From an uncultured Drancourtella sp. (lineage in GTDB: Bacteria > Bacillota > Clostridia > Lachnospirales > Lachnospiraceae), in contig CALFLL010000040.1 of assembly GCA_937880845.1 (NCBI GenBank), positions 1 through 27,856 of the forward strand: a DNA stretch of 27,856 nucleotides, written 5' to 3'. The position numbers and the translations under genes were made by a program. The stretch's first letter is position 1, and the number at the start of each line of letters is the position of its first letter. Shown here one piece after another: positions 15,266 through 22,797 of this stretch. The notes under the pieces were generated by a model that worked only from the letters and a program-made list of their open reading frames with translations, had not been told where the DNA came from and made no database searches.

Positions 15266-16612
15266 CTATGCTATTATAAGCCCTTCTTTTTCCATTACAT
15301 CTACTACTTCTTTTACATACTTTTCACAAAGTTCATGTGTGGCTGCTTCTACCATGACACGGATTACCGGTTCTGTCCCACTTTCACGTACAAGGATTCT
15401 TCCGTCTTCTCCGAGCGTATCGGCAACATGTTCGACTGCCTTTACTACTTCTTTATTTTCCCTTGCAGTCTTCTTATCGGCTACGTGTACATTTTGAAGA
15501 AGTTGTGGATAAATTTTCACTTCTTCTGACAGTTTACCGAGCGACATTTTCTTCTCAAGAATCACTTCCATCAGCATAAGAGATGTCAGGATACCGTCCC
15601 CTGTTTTGGCATATTTGCTGAAGATAATATGCCCTGACTGTTCTCCTCCTAATACAAAACCGTTTTTCATCATGTTTTCGTATACATATTTATCACCCAC
15701 AGCGGTTTTTTCATACTTCATTCCAATCTTGTCGCATGCTTTATACAATCCAAGATTTGACATGATGGTTGTTACGATGGTATTTTCGTTTAATTTTCCC
15801 TGTTCCATCAGATATTTCCCGCAAATATATAAAATCAGGTCTCCATCAACGAGATTTCCATTTTCATCTACTGCAAGACAACGATCCGCATCGCCGTCAT
15901 AAGCAAAGGCAACGTCCAGATGTTTTTCTCTTACATGTGCCTGAAGTCCTTCAATATGGGTAGAACCGCATGCGGTGTTAATGTTTGTTCCGTCCGGATT
16001 ATTGTTGATTACATAAGTCTTTGCTCCAAGTGCGTCAAAGACGCTTTTTGCAATGGCAAATGCACTTCCGTTGGCGCAGTCAAGTCCGATCTTCATATCT
16101 TTAAATGATCTTGTTGCAACAGAAATCAAATGTCCGATATAACGGTTTCTTCCTGCCGCATAGTCTATGGTCCGTCCAATATCATCTCTGACCGCAAGCG
16201 GAAGTTCCGGAATTTTTCCATCAATGTATGCCTCAATCTTTTCTTCTACTTCTGCTTCTATTTTGTATCCTTTACCATTAATGATCTTAATTCCATTGTC
16301 ATAAAATGGATTATGACTTGCGGATATCATAATCCCGCAGTCAAAATCTTCTGTACTTGTTACATAGGATACACTTGGTGTTGTAGTAACATGAAGAAGG
16401 TATGCATCTGCTCCGGAAGCCGTCAGTCCTGCTGCAAGAGCATACTCAAACATATAGCTGCTTCTTCTTGTATCTTTTCCGATCACGATTCTTGCCTTAT
16501 GTTCCTGGCCATAATACCATCCCAGGTATCTTCCTACTTTAAATGCATGTTCTACTGTAAGTCCTACGTTTGCTTCCCCTCTGAAGCCATCTGTTCCGAA
16601 ATATTTTCCCAT
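15266..16612 (-). CDS. glmM: Phosphoglucosamine mutase GlmM
   Basis: GlmM converts glucosamine-6-phosphate to glucosamine-1-phosphate for UDP-GlcNAc and cell-wall synthesis. The 448 residues have the family start GKYFGTDGFRGEAN, the phospho-serine loop ISASHNPFYDNGIK (active Ser99), the metal loop DGDADRC (239-245), sugar specificity segment GGEQSGHI (near 330) and the phosphate-binding RESGTEPVIRVMVEA near the C-terminus. The GlmM-type ending distinguishes it from phosphoglucomutases. AAGGAG lies 9 bases before the ATG. It is transcribed alone, between a promoter of its own and the shared terminator; glmS is not in view. Confidence 0.96.
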   Translation of the reverse strand: MGKYFGTDGFRGEANVGLTVEHAFKVGRYLGWYYGQEHKARIVIGKDTRRSSYMFEYALAAGLTASGADAYLLHVTTTPSVSYVTSTEDFDCGIMISASHNPFYDNGIKIINGKGYKIEAEVEEKIEAYIDGKIPELPLAVRDDIGRTIDYAAGRNRYIGHLISVATRSFKDMKIGLDCANGSAFAIAKSVFDALGAKTYVINNNPDGTNINTACGSTHIEGLQAHVREKHLDVAFAYDGDADRCLAVDENGNLVDGDLILYICGKYLMEQGKLNENTIVTTIMSNLGLYKACDKIGMKYEKTAVGDKYVYENMMKNGFVLGGEQSGHIIFSKYAKTGDGILTSLMLMEVILEKKMSLGKLSEEVKIYPQLLQNVHVADKKTARENKEVVKAVEHVADTLGEDGRILVRESGTEPVIRVMVEAATHELCEKYVKEVVDVMEKEGLIIA

Positions 16613-16674
16613 CGTCTTATACTCCTTATTTTTGTTATATTTACCGTTTTTTTTGCACTATTGTCACCTTTTTT

Positions 16675-16703
16675 ATTATAACTTTCCGGCTCCCGTTTTG
16701 CAA
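16675..16703 (-). promoter_or_regulatory. Sigma-A promoter of glmM
   Basis: On the minus strand TTGCAA (16698-16703) and a perfect TATAAT (16675-16680) are separated by 17 bp. The expected start is near 16668, leaving a leader of about 55 nt before the glmM ATG. Confidence 0.7.
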
Positions 16704-16782
16704 CTGTTTTCTTTTCTATGTATAAATATGTATCATTTTATTTTTTAATGTGAAAAAAATATAATTTTAAAATATATTTTTA

Positions 16783-16811
16783 TTGACATTTCTTTGAATT
16801 GCTGTTATTCT
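16783..16811 (+). promoter_or_regulatory. Sigma-A promoter of the DUF3793 gene
   Basis: A perfect TTGACA (16783-16788) and TATTCT (16806-16811) are separated by 17 bp and preceded by very AT-rich DNA. Transcription would begin near 16818, exactly where the first inverted repeat starts, so a bound repressor would block it. Confidence 0.7.
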
Positions 16812-16818
16812 TTTACTA

Positions 16819-16834
16819 GTTAGTTAATACTAAC
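16819..16834. promoter_or_regulatory. DtxR/IdeR-like operator candidate, site 1
   Basis: GTTAGT-TAAT-ACTAAC is a perfect six-bp inverted repeat at the expected transcription start. The TTAG...CTAA architecture resembles boxes of DtxR-family metal regulators (iron or manganese). Which regulator binds is inferred only. Confidence 0.5.
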
Positions 16835-16875
16835 ATCTAGATGGGGTAATACAATCCCTTTCTTTTTTCTTTCTT

Positions 16876-16893
16876 AGTTAGCTTTTTCTAACT
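16876..16893. promoter_or_regulatory. DtxR/IdeR-like operator candidate, site 2
   Basis: AGTTAG-CTTTTT-CTAACT repeats the arms of site 1 with a 6-bp centre, 57 bp further on and about 20 bp before the ATG. It could be a second operator or a leader hairpin near the ribosome binding site. Confidence 0.4.
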
Positions 16894-16914
16894 TTCGTTT
16901 TAAGGAGGTATATC

Positions 16915-17475
16915 ATGTTTGAGAAAAAATTGGTTGAACATTGTTCTGCAGTCCTTGCCGGATTAAAAACGGCAAATCTTTTTTCCTATCCGCTTTGTTC
17001 GAATGATGATCTTCCGAAACTCATTGATTTATGGAATCATCATCTGAATGCCAAGGGAATTACCCTTTTTATTTTGAAAGAAACGAAACAAAATGCACTG
17101 ATTTATGTTTGCCGTTTACACAAACTTGACGCCGACTTAAAACGAGAGTGTGTAAAAAGCTTTTTGAAAACATATGGATACAAAGATTTTACAGCAGAAC
17201 AGGCGATCAAAAGACTGAAACTCCGACTTTGGGAATCCGACGGATTTCCTCATGAGATCGGTCTTTTTCTGGGATATCCTTTCTGTGACGTAAAAGGATT
17301 TATCGAAAATCAGGGAAAAAACTGTAAATACTGCGGATTTTGGAAAGTCTATGAAAACGAAACAGAAACTCAAAAATTATTTCAGAAATTTATCAAATGC
17401 CGAGAAGTTTATACACGCCTGTTTCTCCTTCAACAAAGATCCGTTCAGCAGCTTGCGGTAGCTGCTTTTGAATAA
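16915..17475 (+). CDS. DUF3793 family protein
   Basis: A cytoplasmic 186-residue protein of a Clostridia family without assigned function. The family hallmark FPHEIGLFLGYPFCDVKGFI lies near 115-134, followed by the cysteine pair in NCKYCGFWKVY (about 141-151), which could bind a metal or cofactor. Other cysteines occur at about 9, 28, 66 and 79. TAAGGAGGT lies 8 bases before the ATG. It is a single gene with a strong promoter, two metal-box-like inverted repeats and a terminator. I recall relatives near iron-uptake or flavodoxin genes, which would fit an iron-starvation role, but no such gene is adjacent here. Confidence 0.8.
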   Translation: MFEKKLVEHCSAVLAGLKTANLFSYPLCSNDDLPKLIDLWNHHLNAKGITLFILKETKQNALIYVCRLHKLDADLKRECVKSFLKTYGYKDFTAEQAIKRLKLRLWESDGFPHEIGLFLGYPFCDVKGFIENQGKNCKYCGFWKVYENETETQKLFQKFIKCREVYTRLFLLQQRSVQQLAVAAFE

Positions 17476-17479
17476 ATCT

Positions 17480-17532
17480 AATAACGGTCAGAATGCCCAA
17501 AGCCTAAAAGCTTTGACACTCTGACCGTTATT
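17480..17532. terminator. Bidirectional terminator, DUF3793 / AICAR formyltransferase
   Basis: A perfect 13-bp outer stem (AATAACGGTCAGA, 17480-17492, with 17520-17532) encloses a second possible stem (AAAGC with GCTTT). On the plus strand it runs into TTATTTTCATTATTTC. It lies between convergent genes and probably serves both. Confidence 0.75.
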
Positions 17533-17548
17533 TTCATTATTTCTGTTT

Positions 17549-18727
17549 TTAGTGGTGGAATAAGCGGATTCCTGTAAATGCCATCACCATATCATATTTG
17601 TTACATGTTTCGATAACATTATCATCTCTTACAGAACCGCCCGGCTGTGCAATATACTTTACACCGCTCTTGTGAGCACGTTCAATGTTATCACCAAATG
17701 GGAAAAATGCATCGGAACCAAGCGTTACGTCTGTCATCCGATTTAACCATGCACGTTTTTCCTCCGCCGTAAATACTTCCGGTTTTACTTTAAAGACTTT
17801 TTCCCAGGCACCATCTGCCAGTACATCCATATATTCTTCTCCGATATAAAGGTCAATGGCATTGTCCCTGTCTGCACGTCCAATTCCGTCTACAAACTGA
17901 AGTCCCAATACCTTTGGTGACTGACGCAAGAACCAGTTGTCGGCTTTTGTTCCTGCAAGTCTTGTACAGTGTATACGGGACTGCTGTCCTGCTCCGATAC
18001 CGATTGCCTGTCCGTCTTTTACATAGCATACAGAATTAGACTGCGTATATTTTAATGTGATCATGGAAATTGCCATATCAATCTTTGCCTGTTTTGTAAG
18101 TTCTTTATTTTCTGTTACGATATTGGAAAATAATTCATCATCAATCTTCAGTTCATTTCTTCCCTGTTCAAATGTGATTCCGAATACATCTTTATGTTCG
18201 ATCGGAGCCGGTACATAGTCCGGATCAATCTCTATGATATTATAGTTGCCTTTCTTTTTCTGTTTCAGGATTTCCAATGCTTCCGGTTCATATCCCGGTG
18301 CGATCACACCATCTGAAACTTCACGTTTGATAATCTTTGCCGTTGCCACATCACACACATCGGAAAGAGAAATAAAATCTCCGAAAGAAGACATTCTGTC
18401 TGCTCCTCTTGCTCTTGCGTATGCACATGCAAGCGGTGAAAGCTCTCCCAGATCATCCACCCAGTAGATTTTCTTTAATGTATCGGAAAGCGGAAGTCCT
18501 ACTGCCGCTCCTGCCGGAGATACATGCTTAAATGATGTAGCTGCCGGAAGTCCCGTTGCCTGTTTTAATTCTTTTACAAGCTGCCATCCATTAAATGCAT
18601 CAAGGAAATTAATATATCCCGGACGTCCGCATAATACTTTGATTGGAAGCTCTCTTCCATCATTCATAAAAATTTTTGCCGGTTTCTGATTTGGATTACA
18701 TCCGTATTTTAATTCTAATTCTCTCAT
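17549..18727 (-). CDS. purH: AICAR formyltransferase, stand-alone PurH C-terminal domain
   Basis: This enzyme moves a formyl group from 10-formyl-tetrahydrofolate to AICAR, giving FAICAR, the ninth step of purine synthesis. In most bacteria it is the C-terminal part of bifunctional PurH; here the 392-residue protein starts with the transformylase (MRELELKYGCNPNQKPA) and has no N-terminal IMP cyclohydrolase. The catalytic Lys67-His68 is in TSFKHVSPAGAAV; other family motifs are LKYTQSNSVCYVKDGQ, GIGAGQQSRIHC, SDAFFPFGDNIE and the ending YIAQPGGSVRDDNVI. It starts 12 bp after the cyclohydrolase gene, with GGAG 9 bases before the ATG, so the two are co-transcribed and do successive steps. Confidence 0.93.
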   Translation of the reverse strand: MRELELKYGCNPNQKPAKIFMNDGRELPIKVLCGRPGYINFLDAFNGWQLVKELKQATGLPAATSFKHVSPAGAAVGLPLSDTLKKIYWVDDLGELSPLACAYARARGADRMSSFGDFISLSDVCDVATAKIIKREVSDGVIAPGYEPEALEILKQKKKGNYNIIEIDPDYVPAPIEHKDVFGITFEQGRNELKIDDELFSNIVTENKELTKQAKIDMAISMITLKYTQSNSVCYVKDGQAIGIGAGQQSRIHCTRLAGTKADNWFLRQSPKVLGLQFVDGIGRADRDNAIDLYIGEEYMDVLADGAWEKVFKVKPEVFTAEEKRAWLNRMTDVTLGSDAFFPFGDNIERAHKSGVKYIAQPGGSVRDDNVIETCNKYDMVMAFTGIRLFHH

Positions 18728-18739
18728 CTTTATCCGCTC

Positions 18740-19453
18740 CTATTTATTCTTATTTACAATCTTTGTTTCATATTCGCCTGTTGCAATATCGATATAACGT
18801 ACAAATAAAGATACTTTGTTGTCTTCGTTAAGACTGTTCCACAAAAGTTCTGTAAAGCTTTCGATATCATCCGGAATGGAAATCAATTTTGGTTCTCCTT
18901 CAAAGCTCGGAAGCGGATTTCCGTCACATTTGTATGTATGAATAAAATGTCCTTCGCCCGCTGCCGGGTTCGTATATGCGAATGTATAGCGGTGGCAACT
19001 ATCCGGATTTCCGTTGTTGCTCTTTAATATTGACATTGCATAGTTGTATTTTCCATTTTCAATATGCATGATTCCGGAAATACGAGGTGTATAATTCGGT
19101 GCATCCGGTTCAAATTCTCTGCATCTTAAGGACTGTTCAAATGTCAGCTGCTTGTCCATTCCTTCATAAATCGTATCTGTCTGGTCTCCGTTTGTTACAA
19201 TCGTTTTATTGCCAAGTACACGTACCGGAGCATATATGATCAAGCTTGGATCTGTAAGTTTTGATTCATCAAACGCTTGTGTACGGATACCCTGTCCATC
19301 CTCTACGAATACACGGTTGCGGCTGTTTTCGCTTCTTCCCATAATAAAATATGCTGTTACAGCTTTTTTACCATCTTTCGTTTTTCCGATGATAATACCT
19401 CTTCCTGGGTAAGAATTTCCTTTCAGTTCCTGTTCAATTGATAACATTTCCAT
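18740..19453 (-). CDS. purO: IMP cyclohydrolase, archaeal PurO type
   Basis: It closes the ring of FAICAR to give IMP, the last step of purine synthesis. The 237-residue protein belongs to the PurO-like family first known from archaea and unrelated to PurH's cyclohydrolase domain; marks are NSYPGRGIIIGKTKDG, AYFIMGRSENSRNRVF and PNYTPRISGIM. I chose the ATG at 19453 with AAAGGAG 7 bases upstream; the frame is open to 19483, but the earlier ATG has no binding site. It is immediately upstream of the AICAR formyltransferase gene, so together the two replace bifunctional PurH. Confidence 0.9.
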   Translation of the reverse strand: MEMLSIEQELKGNSYPGRGIIIGKTKDGKKAVTAYFIMGRSENSRNRVFVEDGQGIRTQAFDESKLTDPSLIIYAPVRVLGNKTIVTNGDQTDTIYEGMDKQLTFEQSLRCREFEPDAPNYTPRISGIMHIENGKYNYAMSILKSNNGNPDSCHRYTFAYTNPAAGEGHFIHTYKCDGNPLPSFEGEPKLISIPDDIESFTELLWNSLNEDNKVSLFVRYIDIATGEYETKIVNKNK

Positions 19454-19494
19454 GAATTTTCTCCTTTGCCGTTTGTTTTTCATAGTTCACTTTT

Positions 19495-19523
19495 ATTATA
19501 ACGCAAACTGTAGTCGGTATTCC
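19495..19523 (-). promoter_or_regulatory. Candidate promoter of purO-purH
   Basis: A perfect TATAAT (19495-19500, minus strand) stands about 42 bp before the purO ATG. The -35 position with a 17-bp spacer reads GGAATA, a poor match, so the call rests on the -10 alone. The 115 bp upstream, to the hairpin at 19640, holds nothing I recognise, and no purine riboswitch pattern was seen. Confidence 0.35.
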
Positions 19524-19615
19524 AGTAGTAATCTTTCTTCTATATGTAAGTATTTCTAATGAACATTATGATACTTCTCTTATCAAACCAATATCTTTTG
19601 TATAAATTTTAGAAT

Positions 19616-19640
19616 CCGCAGGCATTTTTTCTGCCTGCGG
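19616..19640 (-). terminator. Hairpin after the 142-aa gene
   Basis: CCGCAGGCA pairs with TGCCTGCGG (9 bp, GC-rich, 7-nt loop) just 7 bp after the stop of the gene starting at 20076. On the minus strand it is followed by ATTCTAAAATTTAT, a poor T-tract, so it may be a weak terminator or an mRNA 3'-end stabiliser. Confidence 0.55.
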
Positions 19641-19647
19641 TCTCTAT

Positions 19648-20076
19648 TTATAAAAACTGTTTATACTTTTCCACATTATCTTCTTCAAACTTGTAAAGTT
19701 TTCTCATCAGTCTCACTGCATCCGTATCTGCATCTTCATATTTCCGGATATCCTGCAGTGCATTGGTCACACCCATACTGCTTCCTTCAATAAGCATCTG
19801 TGCCAGATGTGATGCAGATTTATCTTTTACCGTCTGTATGTTGATCATAAAATATGTTTTCAGTTTGTCAAACATACTGATGGATTGTTCATCATGTCCG
19901 TATTCATTTAAAAGCTTTGCAGCTTCCTGATGAAATTCTTTATATTTTTCTTTCTGTTTTTCCAGACATTCTTTCAAATTTTCATCTTCCGCTATCTCAA
20001 CAATCTGACTGATCGTATCCATTCCCATTTGTGAATTTTGATAGACGAAATTCAGAAGTTTGGCAGTTCCGTTCAT
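19648..20076 (-). CDS. Unrecognised helical protein, 142 aa, possibly four-helix bundle
   Basis: I do not recognise this protein with certainty. The 142 residues read as helices with heptad-like patterns, divided into about four blocks (5-28, 33-60, 70-102, 108-140), and the helices carry many Glu, His and Tyr residues (ENLKECLEKQKEKYKEFH; FEEDNVEKYKQFL). This recalls ferritin-like or DUF2383-like bundles, but I cannot point to a definite di-iron motif. I chose the ATG at 20076, with AAGGAG 8 bases upstream; the frame extends to 20169, but that part runs through the greA terminator. It is probably a single-gene unit. No signal peptide or membrane segment is seen. Confidence 0.7.
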   Translation of the reverse strand: MNGTAKLLNFVYQNSQMGMDTISQIVEIAEDENLKECLEKQKEKYKEFHQEAAKLLNEYGHDEQSISMFDKLKTYFMINIQTVKDKSASHLAQMLIEGSSMGVTNALQDIRKYEDADTDAVRLMRKLYKFEEDNVEKYKQFL

Positions 20077-20136
20077 AACCTGTTCTCCTTTTCCGTTTTT
20101 TCTTAGTATTCTCCCCTTTTCTTTTTTTATACAAAA

Positions 20137-20183
20137 AATGCATATCTGCACTCGCTTTTCAAAAAGCACGGCAAATATGCATT
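20137..20183 (-). terminator. Intrinsic terminator after greA
   Basis: On the minus strand AATGCATATTTGC pairs with GCAGATATGCATT (13 bp, one wobble), with an inner GCTTTT/AAAAGC stem, followed by TTTTTTG. It begins 8 bp after the greA stop and would end the long operon that comes from the molybdenum genes. Confidence 0.8.
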
Positions 20184-20190
20184 CTTTCTT

Positions 20191-20694
20191 CTAATAACTT
20201 CTGATCTTATCATCCTTATCGTCCGTTGTCTTTTGGATGGAACGTATGACAACATAATAACTGTAATCATCACTGACTTTTACTTTCACACGGTCTCCCA
20301 CATGCTTTTTCAAAATAGCCTTTCCAAGAGGCGATTCAATACTGATCTTCCCGTCCAGAGAATTTCCTCGGATAGATGTTACAAGCTTAAATGTACTGGT
20401 TTCATCGTCTTCTTCAAAATATACTTCTACTCTGTTATTCAGGCCAACTTCATCGGAAGCAGAAGTATCCTCTACGATGTTGGCTGTTTTCAGCATCCTT
20501 TCCAGATATCGGATCCTGCTTTCATTTCTGTTTTTGTCTTTTTTAGCCGCATGATATTCAAAATTTTCACTTAAATCTCCATGGGCCCTTGCTTCCTTCA
20601 CTGCCTCAATAGCCTCTTTACGGACAACCAATTTACGATATTCTATTTCTTCCCGGATTTTTTGCACATCATGTTCTGTCAGCTTTTCTCTCAT
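20191..20694 (-). CDS. greA: Transcript cleavage factor GreA
   Basis: GreA enters the RNA polymerase secondary channel and stimulates cleavage of backtracked RNA. The 167-residue protein has the N-terminal coiled coil (about 1-75) with the tip GDLSENFEYHAAK, in which Asp40 and Glu43 correspond to the acidic pair that works at the polymerase active site, and the C-terminal FKBP-like domain (about 80-155; SPLGKAILKKHVGDRV). A charged tail (TTDDKDDKIRSY) is slightly unusual. Only one base separates its ATG from the stop of the ArsC/Spx-like gene, with a weak GGAAG site, so translation is probably coupled. Genomes of this group may hold other Gre genes, so it may be a paralogue. Confidence 0.93.
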   Translation of the reverse strand: MREKLTEHDVQKIREEIEYRKLVVRKEAIEAVKEARAHGDLSENFEYHAAKKDKNRNESRIRYLERMLKTANIVEDTSASDEVGLNNRVEVYFEEDDETSTFKLVTSIRGNSLDGKISIESPLGKAILKKHVGDRVKVKVSDDYSYYVVIRSIQKTTDDKDDKIRSY

Positions 20695-20695
20695 A

Positions 20696-21061
20696 TTATA
20701 AGTCTTCCTTTACTTCAATCTTCATCATCCATTCTTTTTCTTTGAATCCTACAAGTACAAAATCATCTCCCAAAAGAATAGGTCTTTTAACAAGCATTCC
20801 GTCTGTTGCTAGCAATTCATATTGTTCTTCTTCACTCATATCTGCCAGTTTGTCTTTTAAGTTTAATTCTTTGTATTTCATCCCACTTGTATTAAAAAAC
20901 CGTTTCAAAGGAAGTCCGCTTTTTTCGTGCCATGCTTTCAGCTCATCCTTCGTGGGATTTTCTTCTACAATGTGTCTTCTTTCAAACTGAACACCTTTTT
21001 CTTCCAGCCATTTTGCTGCTTTTTTACATGTTGTACATTTTGGATATTCTATTAATAACAT
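20696..21061 (-). CDS. ArsC/Spx-family thioredoxin-fold protein
   Basis: A 121-residue protein of the ArsC/Spx/YffB family. The N-terminus carries a CXXC (YPKCTTCKKA, Cys9 and Cys12) after a first beta strand; later come FNTSGMKYKEL (about 56-66) and the family KRPILLGDDFVLVGFKEKEW (about 92-111). Spx proteins bind the RNA polymerase alpha subunit under thiol stress, whereas ArsC proteins reduce arsenate; the sequence does not decide between them. I chose the ATG at 21061 with AAGGAGG 8 bases before it. It starts 13 bp after the MATE gene and runs directly into greA, a context that slightly favours a transcription-related role. No arsenic genes are near. Confidence 0.8.
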   Translation of the reverse strand: MLLIEYPKCTTCKKAAKWLEEKGVQFERRHIVEENPTKDELKAWHEKSGLPLKRFFNTSGMKYKELNLKDKLADMSEEEQYELLATDGMLVKRPILLGDDFVLVGFKEKEWMMKIEVKEDL

Positions 21062-21074
21062 ATGTATCTCCTCC

Positions 21075-22427
21075 TTATGATTCTGCTTTTTCTTTTGGAA
21101 GCCAATTTCCTTTCCATGCATACAATACCATTAAAACCGCGCTGATTGCCCAAGAGATCGGATAAGATAAAAAGACACCCCGAATGGTATCGAAATGAGG
21201 CACTGCCAGCTTCACCCAGATGACTCTGTATACACAAAGTGCAAATAAAATAATCAACATCGGCGGAACCGTCTTTCCGGCTCCACGGATTGTTCCTGCC
21301 ATTTCGTGCATAATACTTAATAGGAAATAGAATGGGCAGAAATACCACATAGCCACTGTTCCGTAGTAAATAACCTCACTGTCACTTGTAAAAATACCGA
21401 TAATCTGGTCTGCAAACAACAATAACAGCACTCCTGTGATGATTGTATAGATAAATCCCATGGCTAAAGTCACCCACATTCCTTTTTTCACACGATCAAG
21501 GCGTCTGGCTCCAAAATTCTGTCCCGTAAATGTTGTGGCAGCCATACTGAAACTCATGACCGGAAGAATATTAAAGCCGTCTATCTTGATATAAGCCGCA
21601 AATCCTGCCATTGCCTTTGCTCCAAAGGAATTGACACTGGATTGGATCAAAATATTGGAAAAAGAAATCACCATGTTTTGGATTCCTGTCGGGAGTCCCA
21701 TTTTAATGATTTTTATTCCCATTTCCTTATGCCATTTCACCTTCTTTAAACGTACCTGATACATATCATCTACGTTTCTTAAAAATCGGATAATAAAAAT
21801 ACAGGATAAAAGCTGACTGAGATCAGTCGCAATTCCTACCCCTGCTACTCCAAGATTCAATACCACGACAAAAACCAAATCCAATCCAATGTTGGAAATA
21901 GACGCAATAGCCAGATATACCAATGAACGCCTTGAATTTCCTACTGCATTTAAAATTCCCGCGGACATATTGTATACAACATTAAAAATCAGTCCTCCAA
22001 AATAAATCCTCAAATATAAAACAGACTGATCGATGACTTCCTTCGGAGTTCCCATCCATCTAAGTAATACCGGACTGACGGCAATGCCAAGAATCATGAT
22101 TGCCGTCCCTGTAATCACCGCAATGGACAAAGTGGTGTGGACGGCCTTTTGTACCTGTTCCCTGTCTTCTGCCCCATAATGCTGAGCAATCACAACTCCT
22201 GCCCCGGCAGATGCTCCGATACAAAATGCAATCAAAAGATTGATCAGAGACCCACTGGATCCAACCGCAGCCAGTGCCTCACTCCCCACAAAATTTCCAA
22301 CAATGATAGAATCCGCAGTATTATATAACTGCTGCAAAAGATTCCCCATAATAAGCGGAATGGAAAAGGCCAGAATCTGTCTCCAGATCACCCCTTCGGT
22401 CATAATGGTCGTTTTCTTCATTTGCAT
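21075..22427 (-). CDS. MATE-family efflux transporter
   Basis: A 450-residue inner-membrane exporter with about 12 membrane segments arranged as two MatE halves (about 15-180 and 240-410). Typical segments are IMGNLLQQLYNTADSIIVGN, GASAGAGVVIAQHYGA, and in the second half FSMAATTFTGQNFGARR. MATE proteins expel cationic drugs or metabolites using sodium or proton gradients; the substrate here is unknown. The ATG overlaps the last codons of the ModE-like gene by 10 bp (GAGAGGGG just upstream), so it is read with the molybdenum genes and is followed 13 bp later by the ArsC/Spx-like gene. Confidence 0.92.
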   Translation of the reverse strand: MQMKKTTIMTEGVIWRQILAFSIPLIMGNLLQQLYNTADSIIVGNFVGSEALAAVGSSGSLINLLIAFCIGASAGAGVVIAQHYGAEDREQVQKAVHTTLSIAVITGTAIMILGIAVSPVLLRWMGTPKEVIDQSVLYLRIYFGGLIFNVVYNMSAGILNAVGNSRRSLVYLAIASISNIGLDLVFVVVLNLGVAGVGIATDLSQLLSCIFIIRFLRNVDDMYQVRLKKVKWHKEMGIKIIKMGLPTGIQNMVISFSNILIQSSVNSFGAKAMAGFAAYIKIDGFNILPVMSFSMAATTFTGQNFGARRLDRVKKGMWVTLAMGFIYTIITGVLLLLFADQIIGIFTSDSEVIYYGTVAMWYFCPFYFLLSIMHEMAGTIRGAGKTVPPMLIILFALCVYRVIWVKLAVPHFDTIRGVFLSYPISWAISAVLMVLYAWKGNWLPKEKAES

Positions 22428-22786
22428 CTTTCCCCTCTCGCTTCTTTTTCCTTAAAATAGTGGATAAACAACTCTTCCATCTCCTGTTTCAGTCTGTTTT
22501 CCACCGCACGATATTGATCCAGAAATTCTTTTCCTTCTGTTGTCAATTCGCTTCTTCCTCCATGAGCGCCCCCGTTATGCGTATACAGCAAAGAGAAGCC
22601 CAGTTCTTTTTCTGCCCGTTTGATAATCTTCCAGCCTTTGGAATAAGACATGTCCATTTCCAGACAGGCCGCCTGAATCGACCCCTTTTCCACGATATGC
22701 TCCAAAAGTTCTGCTACTCCGGGGCCAAAAAATCGGTCTTCTTTTTCCAATGTCAATTTCAAAACCGGCTGTATTTCCTTTCTCAT
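22418..22786 (-). CDS. ModE-like winged-helix regulator without molybdate-binding domain
   Basis: A 122-residue DNA-binding protein like the N-terminal part of ModE, which in other bacteria controls molybdate uptake. A LysR-type winged helix (about 20-85) includes GSIQAACLEMDMSYSKGWKI (35-54) and the wing GGAHGGRSELTTEG (72-85), then a helix (90-118) likely used for dimerisation. The C-terminal MOP (molybdate-binding) domains of full ModE are absent, so it may not sense molybdate directly. GGAGG lies 5 bases before the ATG. It is 11 bp after modB and overlaps the MATE gene start. Confidence 0.85.
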   Translation of the reverse strand: MRKEIQPVLKLTLEKEDRFFGPGVAELLEHIVEKGSIQAACLEMDMSYSKGWKIIKRAEKELGFSLLYTHNGGAHGGRSELTTEGKEFLDQYRAVENRLKQEMEELFIHYFKEKEARGERCK

Positions 22787-22797
22787 CTGCCCCTCCC

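Larger units (their letters stand above)
16613..16914. other. 302-bp divergent intergenic region, glmM / DUF3793
   Basis: It holds the glmM promoter on the minus strand, an AT-rich middle (about 16720-16780) that may act as an UP element, and the promoter, two inverted repeats and a roughly 97-nt leader for the DUF3793 gene on the plus strand. I see no small gene or known riboswitch in it. Confidence 0.6.

Noticed and set aside
16769..16780. Palindrome AAAATATATTTT
   Set aside because: It is a simple AT-rich stretch upstream of a promoter; an UP-element role explains it better than a specific operator.
19454..19615. Possible purine riboswitch upstream of purO
   Set aside because: The likely transcription start leaves only about 35 nt of leader, and none of the conserved purine-aptamer segments is visible.
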